DNA of 64,000 nt from Neoceratodus forsteri. Lineage: Eukaryota > Chordata > Ceratodontiformes > Ceratodontidae. The stretch lies in contig CM057453.1 of NCBI GenBank assembly GCA_016271365.2, positions 1,088,281,001 through 1,088,345,000 of the forward strand, written 5' to 3'. The translations under genes were made by a program, and so were the position numbers. Each line of letters begins with the position of its first letter. The stretch's first letter is position 1. Below, in pieces: positions 56,133 through 64,000 of this stretch. The notes beneath the pieces are model-generated. The model saw nothing but the letters and a program-made list of their open reading frames with translations. It ran no database searches and had not been told where the DNA came from.

Positions 56133-56300
56133 TTGTTTACGCTGAAGCTCCTGCTCCTCTTCCTTCTGATGTTGGGGAATGTCCACCCAAACCCTGGCCC
56201 ATACTCCTCCAGCTCTGCCAGCCTTGCAAAACCTTCCAGAGCTCTCATCCTTGCAACCCTCAACATCTGCAGCCTACACCCCAAGCTTGATGCCTTACAA
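56133..56300 (+). pseudogene. LINE-B ORF start with a 2A-like motif
   Basis: The frame reads LKLLLLFLLMLGNVHPNPGP and then serine-rich residues, followed by the endonuclease N terminus ALILATLNICSLHPKLDALQ. The leucine run plus G-N-V-H-P-N-P-G-P matches the 2A-like class seen at the start of several APE-type LINE ORFs, with Asn and His replacing the usual Asp and Glu. An ATG at 56122 is now one frame away, so a small indel separates the start from the motif. Confidence 0.7.
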
Positions 56301-56577
56301 ATCTTTGCGAACCAACATAACCAAACAAACAAACAAATTTTTATAAATAGAGCAAGAACTAATAGGCATTTGAATTTTTACAATATACGGACTCCCTTAA
56401 TATGGAATAACTTACCAAAAAATGTAGTGGAAGCAACATCATTTGACTCATTTAAAAATGAGTTAGACAAATTCCTGCTCACAAATAGTAGAAAATACAT
56501 TAATAGATAAGCCCACTAGGAGTGGGAGACAATTAAATGGGCCTAGGCCTACTTTGTCTATATTTACCAAGTTACCA
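56301..56577 (+). mobile_element. CR1-like 3' end inserted in LINE-B
   Basis: The frame reads RHLNFYNIRTPLIWNNLPKN, VVEATSFDSFKNELDKFL and a stop, the canonical CR1 C terminus. A short 3' UTR follows (CTAGGAGTGGGAGACAATTA) and ends in TTTACCAAGTTACCAAAT, an octamer-type CR1 tail. Removing it rejoins the LINE-B frame between FANQH and NPDILAVVKTWLMPK. The tail repeat differs from CR1-1 and CR1-2. Confidence 0.78.
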
Positions 56578-57375
56578 AATAACCCTGATATCCTTGCAGT
56601 TGTCAAAACCTGGCTGATGCCTAAAATTCCCAACCAGGCAATTGTACTACAAGGCTACAACTTATTCAAGCTGGATCAGAAGTCCAAAAGAGGTGGGGGT
56701 TGTGCAATTTACATCAAAGACACTCTCGCTGGTCACCTCAATACCACCCTTCCCCCAGACTCTACTACGCAGATTCTCCTTAAGAAAATACTCCTAGGGG
56801 CCCTCAATAAAGCACTCACAGTCGTCTCAGTTTACATCCCTCTCAAAGACCAAGGGAAAGGTCTCAGTGCTGTCCTGGACTTCATCAGAACCCAACCTCC
56901 TGGCTCAGAGCTCATCCTTCTTGGCGACTTTAATATTAACTGGCTCACATCTGAAGCAGGTGCTCATAAGGATGCCATCTCATCAGCCAACCTAACACAG
57001 ATGGTCAACTCCCCCACAAGGAAGAACTACAAGACAGGCTCTAGCACCCTCCTGGACTGGGTTCTTGCCAGCCATCCAACCCATATCTCCAGCACCACTG
57101 TCCTCCCGGACTCACTCAGTGACCATTTCCCTGTCATCGGTGAATGGTCTAACACATTTAGTAAGCCCCCTCCTAAAGTCATCACCAGCAGAGTCCTTCC
57201 CCATGGGCAACTTACCCATCTCAAATCCTACCTCAGTCGGCAAGATTGGTCCCCCATTTACAAAGTGACGGATGTTGACTCAGCCCTTGACTACTTCATC
57301 ACCACATTCAATGTGGCCTGTGACTCCTACGCCCCAGTCAAAAAGTGCAAAGTAAAGACCCTCTGCAATCCATGA
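56578..57375 (+). pseudogene. LINE-B APE endonuclease
   Basis: The frame gives NPDILAVVKTWLMPK (the catalytic Glu of the ETW motif is Lys here), KSKRGGGCAIYIKDTLAG, TVVSVYIPLKDQGKG, LILLGDFNINWLTSEAG, VNSPTRKNY, STLLDWVLAS and the terminal DSLSDHFPVIGEW. A basic linker follows up to a TGA at 57373. The Glu-to-Lys change would abolish metal binding. Confidence 0.88.
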
Positions 57376-57801
57376 CTCACTGCTGAGCTCCTGTCACAGC
57401 TAAAATCAAGGGACCGCCTCTGGGCACTGGCAAGGGCTACAGGCGCTCAGTCGGACATACAACACTACAAACAGGCCTGCAACAACTGCACAAAATCTAT
57501 CCAATTGAAGAAAAGTACATACTACAGGGAAGCTCTCACCGACACCCGGGGAAATGGGAGAACATTCTGGGACAATATTAAAGAAGTTAAGGGGAAGCAG
57601 CCCAAATCCTCCCCAACTCTGCTAAATATTGATGGGACTACCACTCTTGACCCAATGGTCATTGCAAATACCTTCAATGCGGCCTTCACTGACCTCGGTA
57701 GTGTTCTCCCTGTGGACTTCTTTACAGAAAATGACTCTCTCTCACCCATAAGCTCTCCCACCCCCTCCTAATGTCCACTGTTCTACTTCAAAACAGTCAA
57801 A
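57376..57801 (+). pseudogene. LINE-B linker between endonuclease and RT
   Basis: After the stop the frame continues as LTAELLSQLKSRDRLWALAR and, from 57505, KKSTYYREALTDTRGNGRTF and WDNIKEVKGKQPKSSPT, the conserved linker before RT. It stops at 57769. Confidence 0.8.
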
Positions 57802-58632
57802 TTGCACGAAGCCCGCAAATACATCACCAAAGCAATCTCCAAGTCCAGAACCAGTGGTGACTCTTTGGACCTTAAACAGCTGTCTCTCACCCTTAAAGAG
57901 GTTCTACGCCCGTTAACTAGTATTTTCAACCTCTCTCTCAGCCTCAGTCAGTTTCCCGACAAATGGAAATCTGCTACTGTTACCCTGGTATATAAAAGTG
58001 GTGACAAGTCCATCCATGGGAACTATCGGCCGATCTCTATATTACCACCCTCTCTGAGGTCCTTGAGTGAATACTTGCAGACCAGCTAGTCGACTTCCTG
58101 GACAAATACAACATTTTGTGTACACAGCAACATGGGTTTAGGCAAGGACATAGCACATCAACTGCCCTCCTGGAATTTACTGGAGCCCTTCACAGCACGT
58201 TGGACAAAGGCCATCTAACTGGGGCAGTATTCATCGATTTGACCAAGGCATTTGATACTGTTCACCATCATCTGCTTGCGGAACAGCTACTGAATGTGGG
58301 ACTCTCTCAGGACTCTACAGCATGGTTTAAAAGTTACTTGGAAAATGCTCACAAAGAGTAAAAATCACTGGTGTACTCTCTGACACCAGACCTGTCTGCT
58401 CAGGTGCCCCCCAGGGATCCACACTGGGCCCACTACTCTTTAGCCCTTTCCTGAACTCCCTTCCGCAATCTTGCTCTGAACAAATCATCTTCTATGCTGA
58501 TGACACTGTAATTATCACTTCCCACAAGGACCCCAAACCCTTACAACACAATCTGAAGCTTGGATTCACCTCTGTTGAAAAACGGTTCGCTAAACACAAG
58601 CTGGTCCTAAAACACAAAAATACCAAATCGGT
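57802..58632 (+). pseudogene. LINE-B reverse transcriptase core
   Basis: Frames give KWKSATVTLVYKSGDKSIHG, NYRPISILP, QQHGFRQGHSTSTALLEFTG, GAVFIDLTKAFDTVHHHLLA and, after a frameshift near 58360, GAPQGSTLGPLLF-type residues. An intact catalytic box IIFYADDTVII lies near 58485-58517. At least two frameshifts (about 58085 and 58360) break the domain. Confidence 0.88.
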
Positions 58633-59613
58633 GCTTTTTTGCAGCTCCCATAACAAATACAAGCTACACCCCTTTACCATTACTACCAGCCTTAGAAATA
58701 CCCTCGGACAGGTGCAAACCTTTAAATACCTTGGAATCTCACTAGACTCTAACCTATCCTATGGGACCCACATTGATAGTGTTGCCAAAACTGCCAATAC
58801 TCGTCTAGGACTACTCTCCAGAACAGGCAACATCTTACCCCGGAAGCCTTGAAGGTCTCTGTACAGAGCTCAATAGTGTCCATTATAGACTACAGCCTCA
58901 TCACCTATGGCTCAGCCTCTGCTACTACTCTCAGACACATAGCAACCTCCCTAAATAAAGCCTGTCAGCTCATCACTGGAGCACACCGACTCACACATAC
59001 CTGTGATCTCTTTGCTCAAACGGGTTGGCTTCAACTTTCCAACCACATTAAGTATCTAACCTGCACTATGGTGAAAAAAATAACCATGGGCCTTGCCCCT
59101 CCTGGAGACCAAGCTCTCCTATGCCCGAGCACTAATCAATGCAACACTAGAAGATCAGAATCTCAGCTTTTGCAGGTCCCTCGTTGTCGTTCCTGTCAGG
59201 GCCAAAGATCCTTTTTTCATCTGGCCCTCAGCTGGATGAATGCTCTCAGTACCAACATCTCCTCCACCCCCACTCTAAGCAGGTTCAAATCCAGGCTCTG
59301 CCTTCATCTCTCTGCTTCTAGCTCCTGTGACTGCCTCATCCAATCAGCCCTCCTCACCATTATCATAGCCTCTCCCATGCTCTTCCTACATTGCACTTAT
59401 TCTTTTCTACCCTTGTCTCCCATTACCCCTCCCTCCTTCCTCTCACCCCTCCCCCCTCTTTCTACCAGAACTTCTCTCTGTGTTATTGACAATGCGTGGG
59501 CTTCTAGCCTCCATGTGCCCCCGTTGTTACCCCTTTCTTTCCTCCCTTCACTCTGTTGTCCCTGCCTGGGTTTCTATGTGTCCCCACTTAACTGCATATT
59601 ATCTGACTACTGA
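58633..59613 (+). pseudogene. LINE-B RT thumb and C-terminal region
   Basis: FKYLGISLDSNLSYGTHIDS and ANTRLGLLSR are followed, after a one-base frameshift near 58850, by VSIIDYSLITYGSASATTLR, CQLITGAHRLTHTCDLFAQT and GWLQLSNHIKYLTCTMVKKI. The C terminus includes SFFHLALSWMNALSTNISST and SRFKSRLCLHLS. Beyond about 59310 the frame is 3' UTR read through. It matches LINE-C and LINE-D motif for motif. Confidence 0.87.
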
Positions 59614-59679
59614 GCTGTGCTCCTGAAATGTTGTAATTTCTGTTGTATTCTCCTGTATTGTACCAATTCTGATGTGGAA

Positions 59680-59707
59680 CCTTTGTAAAAGAGCCTTGGC
59701 TCAAAGG
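59680..59707 (+). other. LINE-B 3' bulged hairpin
   Basis: CCTTT...AAAGG and GAGCC...GGCTC pair with a two-base loop. The bulge reads GTAAAA. Thirty bases later the AAATAAATAAAT tail begins. Confidence 0.6.
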
Positions 59708-59764
59708 TAATTGTAATCCTAGACCCAAATAAATAAATCTGACTCTGGTTAATAGATATTTCTG

Positions 59765-60010
59765 CTATTTTTGTCAGTGGCTCAACAAGGCTGCACACTC
59801 GCCTCTGAGGGCAAAAGATAGAACGTTTGTGGGTTCTAGCCCCATACCAAGAACTTGGTGTAAAACCCAATACTGACAGTGAATGAGGGGGGTGCCTCCC
59901 TTCTGGGGTACTGCTGTCTTTAGGATGTGGCATTAAACTGCCATCCCATCCGACTGTTTTGGTGGTTGCTTAGTTAGACATTAAAGATCCTATATATACC
60001 AAATTTCTGG
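59765..60010 (+). mobile_element. tRNA-like SINE candidate
   Basis: CAGTGGCTCAACAAGG near 59777 resembles an A box and GGGTTCTAGCCCC near 59831 a B box with standard spacing. The 3' part contains GGATGTGGCATTAAACTG and later AGACATTAAAGATCC. These look like the GAGACGTTAAAC and CATTAAAGATCC blocks I recall from a widespread tRNA-SINE class, although that resemblance is from memory. Confidence 0.55.
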
Positions 60011-60264
60011 GTTCCCCTTCCCTCTTACTGCTTTAAAGGGAAAATACTGTATAGTTTTGCTTCTAAGGTGGGGGAACAAAACTAAAACAATAGAAATATG
60101 GGTATTAGAAAGGTTTTAACCATTGTTACTCACTTAAGCTTGGACACTGGCCTTGAACACCATTTGCTTACTTGTGCCTATGCAATGTCTAATTCTTTCT
60201 TCGAATTATACTCAGCCATGTCTTGTACCTCAAACCAGACCCTCAGAATTCAAAATGGATCTTA
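60011..60264. other. spacer
   Basis: No recognisable feature. Confidence 0.5.
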
Positions 60265-61250
60265 AAACAGCAATTTATTTTTATTTTTATTTAGCTTTTG
60301 TTTACTGGGTAAGTACACTAGACAAGTATTATGCCTATTTTCAGGAATGACCCAGGAGAATACAACATAATGGTACAAAGACACATTTCAAGTACATCAG
60401 GACAGCATGGGCAACATATGAGAAAAATACAGAGGAACATCAACATAATGACAGCAATAGGCAAGATAAGAGAATACAGAAGGCACATTGTACAGAGGAG
60501 CAGAAAGCAATGGTACAGCTCATAGCCATTTAGTTACAAGTAAGACAAGTCCATAACATATAAATTAGAATTCCAGATTAAGACAAGACCTGGGTCTGCA
60601 AGCCAACAGTTAGATCTAGGTCAGGTAATGGTAGTGGAGTGGGGCAAGCAGCAGTAGTTTCCAGGCAGCCCTGTAAGAGACAGTGCATCCCAAGGGCGGC
60701 TGGGGAAGTCACATACTGAGGCTTGTTTCAGGAAGTCCCACATGGATTTTCGGAGGCACTGATGGGAGGGAACTTTCCACACGCAATAGACCGGAGAGTG
60801 GTTGGAGATTGCATCAGATAGTGTTCCCACTGAGGCAATCCTGTCTGGACAGTTAGTCAGAATCCAGTCCAGAAGGGAGCTGGAGGAGCCATTGGCCGAT
60901 TGCTTGGTTGGCTCCTGTATGAGCTGAGTCAGAGTGAGATTGCCAAGGAGGCGCTCAAACTGCCTTTCCTTTTCACTGGTCCAATTTAGGCTAATGTCTT
61001 CCATGATTATGAGTTCATTGTCACCAATGCTCGGACCAACTAAGTCCAGAAGATGGGTAAGCCCTGGGAGCCCACCTCTCGGAGGGTTGTACGTGCATAC
61101 CAGATGAAGTTTCTTGGTGTCCCCTAGTAGGAGTAGCACATGTAGCACCTCACAGGGGGACACTTTGGTTTGCTGGAGGACTACTGGGGAGACCTTGAGG
61201 TGACACCTGTAGTAGATCAGGATGCCACCCCATCTCTTAGTCCCTGTTCA
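60265..61250 (-). mobile_element. LINE endonuclease fragment fused to a family X 3' end
   Basis: On the minus strand an endonuclease frame (60621-61163) is followed, with no RT sequence, by a 3' UTR. That UTR ends in GGGTCATTCCTGAAAATAGG, TACCCAGTAAACAAAAGC and AAATAAAAATAAAAATAAA. At least 2 kb of RT and C-terminal sequence expected between them is missing. The right end is truncated within the N-terminal part of the nuclease. Confidence 0.7.
60621..61163 (-). pseudogene. endonuclease domain of the deleted LINE
   Basis: Motifs include LHLVCTYNPPRGG, NELIIMEDISLNWTSEKERQ (GDxN changed to EDIS), TLTQLIQEPTKQ, SSSLLDWILTNCPD and SDAISNHSPVYCVW, where SDH has become SNH. The order is that of the central and C-terminal APE domain of L2-group LINEs. 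Both catalytic changes predict an inactive nuclease. Confidence 0.8.
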
Positions 61251-62060
61251 GTCCTGTCATATGAAATCATACCCAGCAATGCATGATAGCAGTAAAAATT
61301 GTAACCTATACTTTTTTCTATTTTTGATTGCCACTTATCACCTAACTTGTATGATACCCTTCTTTCCCCATTTTAAATCTGCGTTAGCATTTTTTTTTAC
61401 ATTTGAAATAATAACAGGAGCACTCTTTTATTATAGCTCAAACTAGATTTTCATCAGTATTATCAGCTGTTTTATTACACCTATTGCTCCATAAGTTCAG
61501 GGAGCAGTATCGGCTGCATACTAGTTTATTATAGTCACACATAAAGTGATCTTAAACAGTAGCTGTCCAAAGCAACAGATTAGTGATGAAAACCTGGTCT
61601 GAGCCATAGTAAAAGGAGTGCACCTTTTATTACTTCAACTACAAAAAGAGTTATAAAGCAGACTCAAAATGGGGGAAAGTGTGTCAAACAAGTCAGGAGA
61701 CAAGGGGCAATCTAAAACAGAATAAACAAGTATAGGGCAAAATCTTCACTGCTATCAATCACTGCTGTTTTAGATTATTGCAGTAACATCTAACTGTGTT
61801 ATTGCAGTGGTGCTACACACATTTATAACCATACCTATACATTTGTCCATATTTAAAGATATTCACCAAGAAATAGACATGACTTACATGGCTTGCAAAA
61901 TAATGTCGGCGAAAGTCCATGCAGGCAACTTTTATTATTTATAGTCCAGCCAGAAAAGGAGTGTAAGGGATCATATTTCTTATCTGGCTGGTAATCCACC
62001 AATCCCTTCCACTTCCCTGTGGAATGATTCCCCCCACACACACACACACACTCAGGCATA
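61251..62060. other. unannotated spacer with a (CA)n run
   Basis: A CA run lies at 62034-62052. The rest has no recognisable element. The segment 61860-62030 might be part of an old LTR, but no ends are visible. Confidence 0.5.
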
Positions 62061-62064
62061 TAAT

Positions 62065-63093
62065 GTGGCCTGGTTCCATAGTTACCTCACCCATAGAGCT
62101 CAACGGGTCAGGATCAGCAATACAATCTCTGAGCCTAGGGAAGTAAACCTAGGGGTCCCACAAGGTTCTATCCTCGGTCCTCTCTTATTCAGTCTCTTCA
62201 CAAATGACATGCCTTATATCTGTCCTGTACACTCCATACTCTGTGCAGACGATGCTGTTATCTCCATCCTAGGGAAAGACCTGGGATCAATTAACTCTGA
62301 ACTTCAGCTCAATTTTCATGCATTGGAATCCTGGTTCACCAGAAATAAGCTGCTATTAAACCACAAAAAGACAAAGAGCATGCTCTTCAGCACCCCACAG
62401 AGCAAAATTACAGGGTCCTTACTGTATATACTTAGTAGCGAAGGAGAAGTACTAGACCGAGTCAACACATTCAAGTACTTAGGGATTCACCTTGATGACA
62501 TCCTCACCTTCACTGCCTATGCTGAGCAATGGGTAAAGTCCACCAACATGAAGCTTGGCATCCTGTACAGCCACCGCACCTCTATGACACTGGCTACCCT
62601 GAGACCTGTTACGTGCAGTTAAGTTCTCTCATCTGTGGATTATGGCCTTGTCATACACAGGACAGGCACAGACACAGCACTTAAAAGGGTCAAAACCATC
62701 CTCAACAAGGCCTGCCACCTGGTCCTGGGAGTACACAAAATGACTCACTCTTGTGACCTATACAAGGAAACTGGCTGGCTCCCACTCCACCACAGACTCC
62801 AATACCAGGCCTGCCTCCTTGCAAAAACGTCCCTGATGGGGTCCATGCCTAGTGCTACTTCAGCCCTCTTTGAGCCTGCACAACCATCTAAATGCACAAG
62901 GAGTGCCTCCAGGGCTGTTCTAACTGTTCCCTTCAAACGAACCACCCTTGGCCAAAGATCCCTCTCCTACTGTGGGCCTAAATGGTTCAATGATCTGCCT
63001 ACAGACCTTGCCAACTCCCACAGACTTGGCTACTTTAAAAATGGGCTTCGTTCTCTTCTTGCCAGCAAATCTGACTGCCAGCGTTTCTGTTAA
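62065..63093 (+). pseudogene. LINE-C RT palm end, thumb and C-terminal region
   Basis: The frame 62065-62622 gives NLGVPQGSILGPLLFSLFTN, a catalytic box changed from YADD to CADD in SILCADDAVIS, LESWFTRNKLLLNHKKTKSM and FKYLGIHLDDILTF. After one stop/frameshift near 62622-62635 the frame 62635-63093 gives DYGLVIHRTGTDTALKRV, LVLGVHKMTHSCDLYKETGW, LGQRSLSYCGPKWFNDLPTD and GYFKNGLRSLL. Apart from one break it is well preserved, so it is probably recent. Confidence 0.9.
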
Positions 63094-63485
63094 CCCATGG
63101 CCTCTGACAGCCATTCTCGCACCCGTCAAACACTACCCTCACTCACTCCCAACCTCCTGTTCCACAACTGCCCACCTCCTCCCCCCCCCACCTCCCACCA
63201 TCTACTACCTCTCCTTGACAAAGCCTCACCTTGGCTGCTAAAACTGGATTTCTGCAGAATGGGAGCATCCCGTCTGAAATGTAACATGATTGTTAAACAC
63301 TGTACTGCACTTAATTAGTGCTGCATTAATATGTTTCTCCACTTGTGTGGTCCTGTTTTTCCTCCCTTGTTGTACCCTGCTTAATGTTGTAACTGCACAT
63401 TAATACTACTTGTTAGTCGATGTTCTTTATGTTGTGCGATGTTTTCATCACCTGTAAATGTCTTGTATTCCTTGTTGACCTGGAG

Positions 63486-63514
63486 CCTTTGTAAATGAGC
63501 CCCCAGCTCAAAGG
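63486..63514 (+). other. LINE-C 3' bulged hairpin
   Basis: CCTTT/AAAGG and GAGC/GCTC pair. The loop is CCCCA, and GTAAAT is bulged as in the other copies. Confidence 0.6.
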
Positions 63515-63538
63515 TATTAATCCAGATTTTTAATAAAT

Positions 63539-63540
63539 AA

Positions 63541-63581
<41 letters not shown>
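63539..63581. repeat. (GAAA)n microsatellite
   Basis: About ten AAAG/GAAA units directly extend the LINE-C tail. Confidence 0.93.
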
Positions 63582-64000
63582 GTGATCCCAGGTAGAGCAT
63601 GGGTTCACAACCCATTAAAGTCAATGGGGTCAGTTTTATGTGCTTTTTATAGACAAATATGGCCAGCTGAAGATTAATCAAGGGCCCCCGGTCGACTAAC
63701 CGGTGCCCTGTAAGTCATGTCTATTTTAAAAATAAACTTGGTGAATCTCTTTATCTTAGAACCTAAAAAAATTGGAAACATTATTAAAATGTTCTAAAGC
63801 TACGTGCCCAGTCTCAGGGCCCCCTAGTAGGAGACAAATATTTGTATATGCAGATGTTTTATGAGGCACAAGGTCCATGTCCAACCGTATCTTTTGAGCA
63901 GCATGACCTACTCAGTGTTCTTCAGTACAGGATCTATGCTAAAAGCACACAAAATGGAGCTTAGAGGAAAAACCCTTACCTAACCCCACCCATGAGCTGA
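63582..64000. other. unannotated window end
   Basis: No recognisable gene or element up to the right edge. Confidence 0.5.

Larger units (their letters stand above)
53490..59740 (+). mobile_element. LINE-B: L2-group LINE with tandem 5' units
   Basis: From left to right it has three tandem 0.70-kb units, a C/T-rich leader, an ORF start with a 2A-like motif, an APE endonuclease interrupted by a CR1 tail, RT, thumb and C-terminal region. A 3' UTR with the bulged hairpin at 59680-59707 and an AAATAAATAAAT tail ends it. It is the most complete member of its group here. Joining the tandem units to the LINE is an inference from position, since no element end lies between them. Confidence 0.75.
62061..63538 (+). 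mobile_element. LINE-C: 5'-truncated L2-group LINE
   Basis: The copy starts in the RT palm and runs through the thumb, C-terminal region and 3' UTR to the hairpin at 63486-63514 and an AATAAATAAAAG tail. Motifs and tail match LINE-B and LINE-D. A GAAA microsatellite extends the tail. No target duplication was recognised. Confidence 0.88.

Overview
The window looks like transposon-dense DNA from a vertebrate, and I found no host protein-coding gene, rRNA or functional tRNA in it. The repeat mix is CR1 elements with octamer tails, L2-group LINEs carrying 2A-like motifs, a non-mammalian L1, a Ty3/gypsy element and a Kolobok/T2-type palindromic MITE. This mix suggests an amphibian, with a caecilian as my best but uncertain guess. 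Nearly every long open frame is a decayed piece of a retrotransposon or a by-product of an inverted repeat.

Layout. 0-3.7 kb: the 3' part of a degenerate Ty3/gypsy element, read integrase, then reverse transcriptase, then RNase H, then a 1.28-kb 3' LTR that carries a MITE. 4.4-5.1 kb: an L2-like 3' end. 5.3-16.4 kb: a minus-strand L2-group LINE (LINE-A) split by a nearly complete 6.7-kb plus-strand L1, which has a 14-bp target-site duplication. 18.7-19.4 kb: a 662-bp palindromic MITE. 20.1-25.3 kb: a long minus-strand CR1 (CR1-1) with PHD-like and SGNH-esterase ORF1 pieces, endonuclease, RT and two tandem 320-bp 5' monomers. 25.3-35 kb: old L2 remnants, small hairpin MITEs, minisatellites and a MIR-like SINE. 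35.3-39.2 kb: a second minus-strand CR1 (CR1-2) interrupted by a 309-bp hAT-like MITE.

39.3-49.9 kb: three copies (FB1, FB2, FB3) of a large foldback element. The whole element is a palindrome, each arm holds tandem 60-70-bp repeats, and the ends read AGATATTCA or similar. FB2 and FB3 contain later LINE insertions. 45.5-46.7 kb: an L2 remnant split by a MIR-like SINE. 53.5-59.7 kb: a long plus-strand L2-group LINE (LINE-B) preceded by three tandem 0.70-kb units rich in CCAAT boxes, with a CR1 3' end inserted in its endonuclease region. 59.8-60.0 kb: a tRNA-like SINE. 60.3-61.2 kb: an endonuclease fragment joined directly to a 3' UTR. 62.1-63.5 kb: a 5'-truncated LINE (LINE-C) ending in a GAAA microsatellite.

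The most unusual material is the foldback family. It has three copies in about 10.6 kb, unequal repeat numbers in its two arms and conserved POU-octamer motifs on one arm. Next come the promoter-like tandem 5' units of two LINEs and a conserved bulged hairpin at the 3' ends of four LINE copies. All calls come from reading the sequence by eye, and family names below superfamily level are inference.
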